Positions 11,545 through 24,100 of a stretch of 64,000 nt of DNA are shown one piece after another. The stretch comes from Nemania diffusa (taxonomy: Eukaryota; Ascomycota; Sordariomycetes; Xylariales; Xylariaceae). Position numbers and translations under genes: made by a program. The number at the start of each line of letters is the position of its first letter. Position 1 is the stretch's first letter. The stretch spans positions 1,256,501-1,320,500 of the forward strand of contig JBBPUQ010000003.1 of NCBI GenBank assembly GCA_038501195.1. The letters run 5' to 3'. The notes beneath the pieces are model-generated. The model was not told the origin of the DNA. It was given only the letters and a program-made list of their open reading frames with translations, and ran no database searches.

Positions 11545-14500
11545 CTGGACGGGGACTTAATATTTTAAAATGTGAGCGCGTTCCTACACTACAGCGGGTT
11601 GTTGCACGCGCCGTCTTTGGAGTCTATTCTCTAGACGTAGGCCCTGTAGAGAGGGTGCAGATCACCATTGAACAGGCCCAATGCGATTCGGTATTCAACC
11701 TTTGCCCTCTCGATCATCCAGGCGTAAGAAACCAGGGGCCGTAGGTTGATGGACAAGAGTGTCATGACAGTTGATGAGCCTTATTACTGAGACAGCATAC
11801 TCACTCCCGGGGTGTGGGCGAGACGAGTAACAAGAGGGTTAGGGAAGTAGGGCGCTTTCGCGGGTTCGGGGAAGATAAAAAAAGGTGGCGGTGGTACATA
11901 CAGCCAGGTAGGTATAATAACTGCGGCCGGAGCAAAGGTGCTGGCTGGCTTTCGTGCAGCGGCTGGGCGACAGCAAGCGTTTCTTTAAGAGAAAAACTTA
12001 TGCAGGATGCAGCCTCTTGCGGAGGTTGCGTGGTCGGGGGAGCAGCGAGTAGCTTGTGGGGTAAAGAGAAGGCTTACACTAAACTGACTACTGTACCTAA
12101 GTGAGACTTAGGTAGGTAGATGGCATGGAGAGCGTTACCTAACAAACAGGTAAGGGACAGCACTGCACAAGTCGCCGACCACACTACCTAAGATAGGTGT
12201 AGTCCCGACTAGGTAATAAACTACTAATGATTGGAGTGACTGCAGAGACGAGAAAAAACAGCTAGGTAGGTACAGAGGTAGGTGCATGCCTAGCCTAGAG
12301 GCCCCGTGTTATTACCACACTAACCTCGGTACGCCCGGTTGAGATAGGTATAAAATGTATGTAAGTAGCTTAGGTATCTTATGTACATAAGTAAGTATAT
12401 ACTCTAGACTACCTATTGTATGTAGCCAGATGTGAGTACTGAAAGAAGGTGGTGTATGTATTACCGTCTTATACGTCTGTGTCTCCCTCGTTGATCGGTT
12501 GCTGACAAACTTTTTCCTCTTTCTTTTTCATTTCTCTTCCCTGCGGTGTTGATCTTCTGGTAGTAGCAAACATGTTTGATGAAAAATATGCCTCTTTGTA
12601 CTCTCATCGACTACCCAATCTAGGTAGTAGTCGAGCAACAGGAGGAGGGATGGATGGGGTATGAGTGAGTGCGCAAGTGCGTGAGTAACTAATTAAGTGA
12701 GTGAGTTGGAGAAAAGATGGGGACCATCAATCTCACCCACCAACGGGGAACAGGAAAGCAGAAGAGCTAACGTGTGAAGAGTCACGGGTTGACGGGCTCA
12801 ATTGGACCAACATGTAAATACATACTGCGTATGTATGTATGTAAGTACGGTCCTGCATGTAGGTAGGCATGTAGCTATGTCAAAGTAAATAATAAGCGCT
12901 TATAATGCCTATCTCTACCTTGTATGACCAGGTGTGGCACGCTTCCAGTTGTGTTAATGGGGATATTGACAAGGGGCGGCATGTCATCAATGCTATTACT
13001 CCAACCTATCTACTACCTACAGCGCTTGGCCTACATAATTGTAGGTACGTAATAAATTCATAACATCTCCTCAGTGTTAGGTATCCAGTGCCTCCGCTCT
13101 TTCGCCTTTGACAATATTAAGTGTAGGCAGCATACACCGGATGTAAGAGGTAAATGTAGTATATATATATTTCGTAGCTACTATGTAGTTTTTCTCTGTG
13201 TACTATCTAAGTCTATATCTCGGGGGAGGTTTATGTCTAGGTAACTTCAAGGTTTTGAGTAACGGTCTTACCGTAGCGTAGTGGAGAAGCCTGTCTCCGA
13301 GAATTCTCCTTTCCTTTCAATTGAACTAATTGAACTAGTTCAACTGACAAGTGGCCAATTAGATGGGCGAGAATTGGAAAGCTCTCCTGACAGTGCATGC
13401 AGCAGTTTATTCACAGTAACTAGTGTACCTACTCTGCAGTAGCTCGGTCGGCGGTTGAACGTGGGTGGGGCTGGAGCAGAGACACTCTACCCGCCAGCTA
13501 AGGGACCAACTTATAAAAAAGGGTACCTACTATTTACGATACTGATCAGTGGCCTCTTCCGTGTTTATCATTGCTATTATCTACTGTATATCTGTAAACC
13601 CACAAAGTGTTACTGAACGACCAGGCTTTTACTTGTTTTATGCACAACGCTACGATGTTGTGGCAGAACTCTATCTAGACCCTCAAACGTTTAAATCTTG
13701 TCCACTCAGCTGTAGTCTCTCATCGCTAATAACCTAGGATTAGATGCAGGCATGATTAGTTAGCTGGTTGCTTTTCGACTTTACTGCAACACCACCCCAC
13801 CAGCTTCCTCGTATCTTGCCACTTAATAAGCATATATTTCCCTCAGGTATCTATCTACCTACTGCGTATACTGCTAGGCCTGGCAATACACCAAAAAGTA
13901 TGCCAATCGGATATTATACATGTATGGAGGTAGTTAATAGGTCGGCGGACCTTGGCCTATTCTATAAATCATAGCAATCAGTATAAAGCTACATAGTAGC
14001 ACCAGTATATTATAGCAATGTTACCTAATATTATTTTATGTCAGCATTGCAGCTAGCCAGCTACCTCTGGTCCTTTTATCTCATCTTCACTACATATATA
14101 TCATAGTCCTCGACTAGGCAGGTTGTAGAGTAATGATAAATCGCGAGGAATCAAGAAATAATACTCTACTGACATTGTCGATCTAGAAGATAGAGTACAG
14201 AGCACATATGATAGGTATCTACCTACAATGCTCCGGTCTATATAAACGGAATGGGGATGCCGTACAGAGTTTGCTGGTGTTGGTATAAGATAGCGTTAGA
14301 TACGTATTTGGATGTTTAACAATATCTTTGCTTCCTCTGTCAGTTGCCATACTAGCACGAAAATGATTGGTAATGGAGACGTGCTGGATGGGTTGACCCT
14401 ATTTTGACCCTATAGGTATTGATTGTTCTTGTCATATTTCGAGGTTTCGGTTATTATCCACTACCAACACTGAGTTTGCTAAGTTTCGAGAGTGACGGTT

Positions 14501-17500
14501 CAATTGTACGCTGTAGGTACCATATGTGAGACAACTAGCCTAATTAGGTGTTAGTCATATTATCCCGAACCCATAAAAGGAGTGTCTGCAGGGACCTTAT
14601 TGGCTCGGCGCTTTTAAAGAAGCCGCCCTGCAACCCAGATTGGTACCCCCTCCTATGGGATCTCCTCCCTATGGGCAGCATTTAGACTACAGGCCATCAC
14701 AACTCATGGCCATGCTTTCTAACCATGCATTAATTGGCCTACTTGTTTATGTTATCAGACCAGGGCTGCGGACTACATGCCGCTCCTATCATCACGACGC
14801 GTGCTGCGTGCTGCGTGCTTGCGTGCTGGGCACTTGCCACTCGATGCTCTATTCCCCTCAGCTTTGGCGGTTTGTCCAATTAATTTGTTCACTTCTAGAC
14901 GATGGCCCAGTCCGCATCTTGCCCGGCCGTGCTCCTATGTCGCCATTGGACGGGTCGCTTGCGAATGCGAATGCAGAGACGGTACAGAGTGTGTATGATC
15001 GTTACAGAGTAGATGGATCGTTTCCCTACAGTAGCTCATCAGTGTTACCGCCGCCCTCTCTCATGCACGCTTGCGACGTGACGTGACGTGACCTCGCGTG
15101 ACGTAACCTGGCGAGCTGTAAGTACGCATAGGGATACTTCGACATCCATCTCGACCGCTCCCACGCCAAGATACACTAGATACACACTAAGTACACTGGT
15201 CCATAGATTGCAGTATGGCACCCTCATGACACCGCCAGCCTGATGATTCAGCCATCGCGAAATGTCATGGCAGCGTGGTGCGGACTATTATTACCCCTCA
15301 GGGGCGGCTTGTTCCGAGAACGTGTTTCTCTCGTTCATCTAGAATAATTTCCGGGCTAATTCTTCCTAGGGTAGATCATAAGTGGGAATCTGGGGTAGGG
15401 GCAAGCGGCCGCCATCTTCCAAGCAGAGCATAAAACACACACCAAGAAATCTCCTTCCGTTACATCCGTCAGCGCGAGCCCAGAACGTGAGCTGGAGGGG
15501 ATCTAACCGACCATCCAGGCCCTTATGCGTCCTTCCTAAACACCTAGTCTAAGTGGCTAGTGCTAGCCCAAGATGATATCTGTTGGCGACCCCTTCATCC
15601 CGCTTGGCCATGGCCATTTACCTTCCGGGACCCATCGATGCGGAGAGTACCACGAGCGTACAGCTTGCACCCTTGGACTATCTTCGTCCTGGGTTCTTCT
15701 ACCACCCGCCCCGCAACCATATAAAAGGAGGGCACGCTGGTGCGGACGGTCACCGCATGGTTACCGCACGCTGCCCGGCACGAGAGCCTACCCCTAATTT
15801 AACGCCTAGCGAGTAGTCAGCAACAGTTTGATGATTGTATCTAGAACGCCAGCATGAGGGCCGGTACCCTAGCGCAACAGGCCCAATACGGTCTACCATC
15901 ATATAGCCATGCAGTCGAAGACACACTGACTCAGGCACCACGCCATGCAAGGCGACAGTGTGACATCGTCATAAGTCTACAGCACTATTAAAGCTTTTCT
16001 CTGGATAGGTTGTTGTTACTACCCATTTGGCCGTGATTGCCCTTTCGCTCTGGCGATACACGCTACAAGCTGCGCAAGTTTATTCGAGTGGTGCATTAAG
16101 AAATGCCCCATGACACGCTTTGCGCCAGGACGACGTAAGGGGCAATATTCAGTTCAACTACCACAAACCGCATCGCTATGTCCTATCAACAAACGGATTA
16201 GATTTTACAGCGTAGCTTCACTGTATAACCTTTCTAGCAGGCAGCCAAGACATGTAGCCCATGAGAGCGACTAAGTGTTCTAGTTTGACTGTAAAGCAAT
16301 CCTACAAAAACAGGCATTGGAGACATCATACTACCTAAAACTTCGGCCCGTTAGGGTAGCGGCTCTGGCGAGAAACCCCAGGTTGGTTTAACAACTTCCC
16401 GAAATGGCGGAGGGGAGTAAGCTCTTCCGTTTAATGTGTGAGTCTATTTTGCCGCTTTTTCCTACTTGCTTCCACGCAAAACAGAACCACTGAAATTCTT
16501 GGAAGCGTTGACTGAACATATTGTGAATGACGTGCAAATAGGAAACCATGTGTTGCGCGAAACCGATTTTCCATGGTCTCGCGCCAAGACAAGATTGGGA
16601 AGCGTGTGATTCGCTACATGCCTTCTTGCGGCACAAACCGTTACTCAGGTGATATACGGCGTTTACATAGTGGTTAAAGTATTGTTGCGCGGCATCCTTT
16701 TTGAGGCGAAAGGCAAATTAAGAGCGAAAACCTCTACGTCGTGGAAGAGCGGAGTCGTCCGCAGAAGAGGTGACGGATACTAGTCACCACTAGTGATACC
16801 AGGCGCAACAATTTTCGACTACAACGACTCCTTTTACGACTAGACTGTCCTCGGTGACTCCCTTACTACGTGGCAGTTTCGATCTACGCGAATCCGACTG
16901 GACCTAAATTCAACATCCGTCGTGCCGCTTATAGCCACTCATCTCCAAGCACGAGTTCTGAGAAACAGCCTACTCTATTCTAGAGGCTTGTGAATAGGCC
17001 CCCGTGCTGCCAAAGCTGTCTTGTGATGCCTGTTAGGCAACGTTTGCGTGAGACACCCGCTCTTCGGCCGCAAAGATTCACATGTGATGGTGATTCTCAG
17101 TGCATCCGCTCACAGGACTGAGCATTCACTTTGTTGGTGTACATGGCCACCTCTGCCATACCTTAGTCATCTCACGGAGACAAATATATCGCATGTGATT
17201 AACTACATATCCCTTCTAGGTAACTTGAGTATCACGGTTAAGGCCCGGAGTCTATTGTCTACTACGACTATATAAGAGCGCAAGCTAGAGTTTTAGGTTG
17301 GCGTATGCCCTAGCTAGATTACGCTCTGTCTGTGAGGATACACGTACGTTGCGCTAGGCGTCGCGTAGGCTACACAATATGTATTCTACAAGTTTGCCAT
17401 CTTACAAGCTTGCTCTCTCGCTACGTAGCTACTCCTGTATACTACTTACTGGCCTATACAATGCTACTATCAAAGTAAAACGGATACATGGGTATTGTAA

Positions 17501-18151
17501 CGAGACAATTGTGGCCTCACAATAACAAGCAAGGTGAACAACCTAGTCCAGGGGAGGGAAAGGAGTAACCCCTTCCCCCCTCCCCCCTCATCCCAAGATA
17601 AACCCATTCACCTAGCTAAGAGAAAATTCAAATCTTCAGAAATCAGCCAATGTTAAACAAGTAGTGAAGTAAGTTGCAGTGGGTGTAACAAAGCAAACAC
17701 ATCGGAAGCCGAACCGAGGTTTAACAGACACAATACCGTCCTGTAAGACGTGCCACAATACCAAAAGAAAGACGACTTCACTCGCCAAAGCACAGACTAC
17801 AAGGGATAGAGTAGACATCATCACAAGCCACGCATGAGAATTCTGTACATTACATACGTCAACATGTGTATTCAACAGTCCGCTCCCGACTGCATTAAAC
17901 CTGAAAAATCAAACATTCAGTGAGAAGGTACATGCTATCTAGCCGGGTATACTCGTACAGTCTCGACTCTAGGCATACCCCTTTCCATCCCCTTGCCTCG
18001 TTTCCATCACACATGTCTAAATCTAGGAGGCGTGAGGGGGAAAAGGGTACAAAGAACTCCTTCGCAATGCAAAAATCACCCGCTGGTAAACTGCCCAAAG
18101 GAGAAATGCCCAAGTTACGCCTCGCTACATGGATACAGATAGGGAACCCCT
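11545..18151. other. 6.6-kb gene-poor region
   Basis: No gene with recognisable protein similarity is present. The sequence is AT-leaning and has many short TAGGTAGGT/ACCTACCT tracts (for example near 12105-12120 and 12262-12285). It also has a GACGT tandem at 15075-15089, and an imperfect inverted repeat of G-rich and C-rich arms at about 17551-17587. Open frames such as 14640-15086 start at non-ATG codons and have low-complexity composition. A frame at 16388-16636 (minus; 82 residues rich in Trp, Phe and Cys) could be a fragment of an old mobile or accessory gene, but I cannot identify it. Confidence 0.45.
15075..15104. repeat. GACGT tandem, CRE-like
   Basis: Three exact head-to-tail GACGT units lie at 15075-15089, with another GACGT at 15100-15104 after a diverged spacer. 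Each junction makes a TGACGT half-site of the kind bound by bZIP (CREB/ATF) factors. There is no gene within 3 kb downstream, so a regulatory role is only a possibility. Confidence 0.5.
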
Positions 18152-21100
18152 TCACTTGCTGATGTAGACGGGGATGCCGTACACGCACACGGCCGCGGCG
18201 GTGAGGTACTTGAACCGGCAGGCCGTCGTCCTCGCCTTCGCAACCGCCTCCACAAGACTAGCCTGTCTCCACTCAGCGTCCCCAGCAACAGCGGCCTTCC
18301 TCCTCTGCGCAGCAGTAGCAGGCGCCTTCCCTTTCCCCTTGGAAGCCTTCTCAGCGAAGGTGCCGCGGGGAAAGAGCCCCCAGTCCTCGAACACGGCGCC
18401 GGCGAAGCGGTCGATGTCGCGGTCGGTGACGTCCCAGAGGGTGCCGACGACGGCGGGCGAGCCGGCGAGCATGTAGTCGCGGATGGGGCCGTAGGGCTCG
18501 AACTGGCCGACGTGCGTCAGCGACGCCGAGCTGCAGCCCATGAGCAGCGCCACGGCGCGGCACTTGTCGAGCTGCCGCACGGCGCGGCTGCGGATGTACT
18601 GCGCGCCCGAGCCGTGCCCGAAGTACAGCACCACGTCCTTGTCCGTGAGCGCCGCCTGGAACTCGGCCTCGCTCGGCTTGCGCGCCTCGATGCTGCCCCA
18701 CGACGCCGGGAGGGTGGAGAGCGCGCGGCCGAAGGTCGCCTGCGTGTTCACGAGGTCGCCGCTGGGGTTGAGGATGTAGGTCCCCGAGTTGATGGAGACG
18801 TGGTGGCCTGTGTGGGATGCGGAGGCGGCGGTGGAGGAGCTGCTGGACTCGTCTGGGTCTGAGTCAGTGGCGTCTTGCTGGGAAGGTGAAGCTTTTGCTT
18901 CCAGGATCGCGCGTCGGAGGTAGTCTAGGGAGGGAACGCGCGAGACGGCGACGCCCTGTAGACAAGGGAGGGATTCCCAGGGGAAGACATGGAGGGATTT
19001 GTCAAGGATTAAAATTGTATGAGTCCCCTTTTGATCCTTGGAACCCTCCTTCGCGGCACAATAATATGCGTGTAATGCACTTGAGGTCTCGACAACCATG
19101 GAATCGAAGTCGATCTCGTCGTAGGCGTTGACCTCGCCGTGGAATTGTAGAACGTCCACAACAAAATATAATAAATCCATTAATGCGTCATCCAAATCAC
19201 TCTCAGGGGCCATGGCGTCCCCTAGGCCGATGAATAATTCCAAGATTCTAGGGTCTAGGTTCACCTTTGTAGTAGGTTTCTTGGTCTTCCTACCCCTGAC
19301 TTGGCGCCTAGATGGAAGGTGGTTCTCAAGGATAACGTGGAAAGTCTTTTGGAATCTCGCTAAAAGATTAGAACGTTTTTGATGTTGGGAGAAAATTCCT
19401 TTGAACCCGCCTAGCCACGTCAACTCGATAGTTTCAAGAAGCTGTTTTATACGTTCATCAAGCTCTTCACGTTCAGCCCACCACTCTGAAGTAGCCCCCT
19501 TTTGGCTCATGTCCCGAGCGTCGTGACTGGTGCGGTTGGCCGATTGTATAAGCTCGAGAAGTTCAGACCGCCCCTGTTGGAAATCAAATACTTCATTATC
19601 GGCATCCCTTGAACAAGCTCGGTCGAGAGGTAGGCGTAATGCGAAAGGATTGGATCCTGCCCTGAGCTTGGTAATGCATAGATCATTCTCCGTCTCGTTC
19701 AGAGATAGGGATATGACGTTCCAATTCTTGGGAATTATATCAACATAGTCTTTCTGAAATCGATTCATATCAATACAGAATCCCAAACTGGTACGCCTAG
19801 AGTTAGGGCTATCGATGACCATTGGCCAGGCTGCTTTGTTATCCTTTACTGTATCGCAGCGGTTTGCTTTCCGCTCACGACGCCATGTCAAGTTCCGCGC
19901 TAGTTCAATAGAGCAAGTAGCGTATGCGGCATGGCTTGCACGGACGCCGGGAGAGCTGGTTGTTGAAAGTAGGACTACCACATTTTGTAAGGCTGCTGCG
20001 ATCCGGTGAACCAAGAAGCCGTTACCGTTACGTGTTGCTATCGCGTGAGCTTTTAATAGATGCTCTTGGGCATCATGCAAGGTTTCTACGAAATCTTGCG
20101 TGTTCTGCGGGGCTGAACGAGGCTTGCGCGCTGGTGACACTTGTTTCGTAAGCAAGTGTTCATGAGGGATTTGATCCCCGGAAGCAATGGCTATTGATGG
20201 AAAGGATAATGTCGAATCCTGTATCAAGGAGAAGACTGAGTCACTCCCCATCTGCGTTAAACTTTGACCCATGAGACTAATCCCTAGTAAGAAGTGCTCC
20301 TGGGAGAGGTCTGAAGATAAACTAGACAGTTGAGCCGCGCTTCGAAGTGCTGTGATAGCTGCGACCCAGTCTTGATTTCGGATTAATGATAGAGATCGTG
20401 AGAGGAGGACCGATGCTCTCAACGATTTGAGTTGGGTATCTTCTTCTCTAGTTTGTGTTGCTACTTTCACTATTACCTCCGTTTTCTTGGCTGGAGTCTT
20501 CTTGGTTACCGCTTTCCTAGATGCTGGTACTGGCTTTGCAGTTCCTAATCGCCGCACTCTGGATTTCGGCGGTATCTTCTCCTCGGCAAGAATTTGTGTT
20601 GCCTCAGCTTTTGAGTCATCTCGAACCATATCTTCTCCTAAGGCGTGCCTTCTCTGCAAATCCTGAAGCATCGATTCCGCGCTCATTAGGAGTTGCGCCT
20701 CATTGTCCGCTTCTCCAGCTTGCTGGTACACAGAAGCAGCTTTGCATAGGGCAGTAACTGCTTGGAAAGCTGGCTCTGCAGAAATGAGTCCCCGTTTACT
20801 CTCGGTTACCAGCTCTAATGACTTGGCTATATTGCCAGCCATTAACGACACCGATGCCATGTATGTGGTAGCTTGAGCAAGATAGCCTGATGAGCCCATG
20901 CTTTGGGCAATCTTTTGCGCTTTTTCGGCGTAGCAAAGCGTCTCCTGGTACATGCCAAGATGCTCATAAGTTAAGGAGAGCTGACGAGTTGAACGATATA
21001 ATGGATAGACCAAAGCCCAGAAGGTAGGTCCAGTATGAGCCCGTGCAATGTCAAAATCGGATATTCGAGAGCTATCGAGACTAGAGTCTTCCTCAGATGA

Positions 21101-24100
21101 GTCGGTTTGTGACACATCCCCCATAGCAACGCTCATTGAAGACTCCCTATATTGTTCGAGTTGTGACCAGTCGTAGAACAGGATCTTAACAGCTGTCTTG
21201 GCGAGTCTTAGCGCGCGGTGATTCTCGCCTCGCTCTAAATAAAGGCTCGATGTCAGGTACGATGCGTGTGCCATGGAAATTTTGCGGTTGAGTTGGGTAT
21301 TCCTTCTCCGGCCTTGATTCGTAGAAACGACCGCTGCCTTGCGAGCCTCTTCCAAATGTCTCTCGGCCTCATCAAACCTTCCAACGGCAAGATAGTATTC
21401 TGCAGTGGAAAGATGGAAATTAGAGGCGGTATCACTAGATATCTGTGGTAGAGTAATTCTACTAGTTTCTACAATGGCCTGTAATATCTTCTCAGCTCTA
21501 GCAGATTGGCCAATAGTAAGGTAATGCAGACATAGACTAGCGCTCTGTGCTATGTGTGATTCGAGATCGCTGTCGATGGATAATTGAGAAACCATGGTGG
21601 AGAGCTCAACGATTTCTGTCAACAGACCCTGCTGATCTTTCATCCTCGCAAGATCTGCTAGAGACTGTAGAATCTGGAGAAACCGTTGCGGGTCGTCAAC
21701 GTGTTCAGTTAACTGGTCAACTGATTTACAGCCGGTTGTCATCGATTTCCATGCAGTTACAGCTTTATGAATTTCGGAGGATTTGAATTCGCCACAAGCC
21801 ATTCCAAAGAGGCACACTGTATATTGGCACAGGTATGGAGCATAGCGCGCGAGACCGGAATCGTTCCCGAAGCACTCATCTTGAACCTTTTTCAAGGCTA
21901 TCTCAGTCTCCGTTCGTAGCTTTTCCACATGATCTCGCGACTCTATACTAGCCGTGAGTATGAGTAGCAAGCACCGGAGCCGTCTAATGGGGTACTGTTC
22001 GGTAGGGTAAAGCTGCAAGAGATTGACGATGATCGGATCTGCCATGTCGAGCTTATTCTGATTTCCATTGTCGTTCGTAAGAATAAAATTTAGATCGTGC
22101 TCTAAAGCGGTCGCTTTGTCTTTTCCTGTGAGCAACCAGCTCCAATCATTCGACTTCCTCTCGAGTTTTGCCAAGTTGCAAACTGTCCGGGAGAGCAACT
22201 CTGCCTCAGCACTGATTCTCCACGAATGCCTGACTGACTGAGTTCCTGAGCTGACGGTGATGGCTTCGACGGTCTCGCAACGAACCAAGTGATCTCTCAT
22301 TGAGCGGAGTGCATCGATAGCATCGTCCCTTCGATTAGAAGCCTTGCATAACTCGGCAAATGCTTCCCATTTCTTGAACAGCAGAGCACGGGCTTGGTCA
22401 GACGCAGGCTGTTGTTTTACACTGTCAATAGATCTTTTGAGAGCACGAAGTGAGGTAGCCTCAGCGTCCTTCGCCGTCGACTTGCGAAGTGCTAAGTGTT
22501 GTTGATAATAAACATGGGAGATCTTGACATGATACGAAGCGGCTGAGTTACTCCTTGATTGTCCAAGATCCCCCATAGACTCCAACAAAATTAAACTGTC
22601 TTGGAGCATGGGGTCCATAGCTTCCCATGAGGACCTGTCTTCGTCTAATTGGGTTTTGGTGAGCAATAAAGCCGACTCAAGGATTTGGTGCAAGTATTTC
22701 GATAGATGCTGTCGTCGCTGCTCGAATCGAAGGAGATCTTTGGTCGTACTGTTCGAAGCTGGCGACTTGCCTAGCCATCTCAGAGCCAAGCGTGGCAGTT
22801 GAGTAATGAACTTCTCCAGTAGGTCTCGACATTTTTGTGATCCTTGCTCCGTAGTGCGAGTAGGCTCCTTAACGACAATCTTGAAGACAGCCTTTCGGAG
22901 AAAGCACAGACTAACGAGAAAGTCATCCAACTCCACAACGCTACCGCTTAGAGACCCTTGCATCCCATCTAATACCTGCACTAGTAGACTCTCATCTACC
23001 TCAGACGAATCGTATAGAGATAAAGCAAGCAGCTGAGCAGTGACTGCACAACATTTAACTGCAGATTCCTCATCGGATTTTGTTAGGCCCATCCATTTAG
23101 ACGTCCACTTCTTGGCTTCCTTGAAATTTTCGGCCTCCAGGAAACTCTTGGCCAGTAGTTGAAATATTGTACCTAGAGGGCTTTTTGATGATTGTTCAAC
23201 GTGTAACTCTAGTGTTCGTATCTTTTCCCAGACCTGCCTAAAAGCGCCGATAAGCTTTGAGCTATGTTCAGGTGAAGTTCTCCTTGAGAATGCTGCTAAA
23301 CACGTAGAGAGCGGTAGTAATATCTCCTTGTCGGTATTACCCTTGTGGCCAGAGACACCCCATGACTCCAATCGGGCAATCAGCCCTAGTGTCTGTACTT
23401 CTAAGGATGTTTCAGGAGAGGGGCTGAGCCGCGGTTCAAGGGCGATATTGTCGTCCTTTGCAGCTAAGCTTGGAGCTAAAAGTAGCAAACTGTGGGATAA
23501 ACTTTCCAGTTGTTTTGCTACCTTCACACATTCAGACTTCTTCCCCTGCACGCAAGATAGTAGTAGATTCAGGGTGGATGCTGGATTGGTTGACCGTAGG
23601 AAGGGTAATGCCGCCGCAAGATGTGTTGTTTTGTTCAGGTCGTAGATAATTCGAAGGGTTTGAAGCTGAGTGGTGATAATAAGACCAAGAACAGGTCCAG
23701 GATACTGACCAGCAGGATAGTCCAAGAGATCGGATAGCGTCTTAGGTGTTGTGGTTTTGGTTGGTGCGCTGGTCTTTGTGATTCCGTCTCCTGTAGCCAT
23801 ATACTCCAATCGTCTCTTTAATATCCGCAGCTCCTGAACGGCGTGATCGAACAATTTCAGTGCAATGAGCTTGTTGATAAAAGATGACTGTCCAGATTCG
23901 AGCTGGAGTTCTGGGAGAGTGATCGCACTTGAAGCCTGCAGACTCCGGAGTGTTGTAAAAGCTACTCGAGCGCATTCCACGAGGGCGAGACAGCCAGTCG
24001 ACGCAGTTGTTGGCAGCGACAAGCTTGCTTTTGTTGTAACAGGAGTTGTCTCGACTCTGTTGAGAGATCGGGGTTGTAAAGGAGTCATCGGCACGGACGC

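Noticed and set aside
14640..15086. 148-codon frame in the gene-poor region
   Set aside because: It begins at a TTG codon and has no ATG near its front, no domain and no splice partners.
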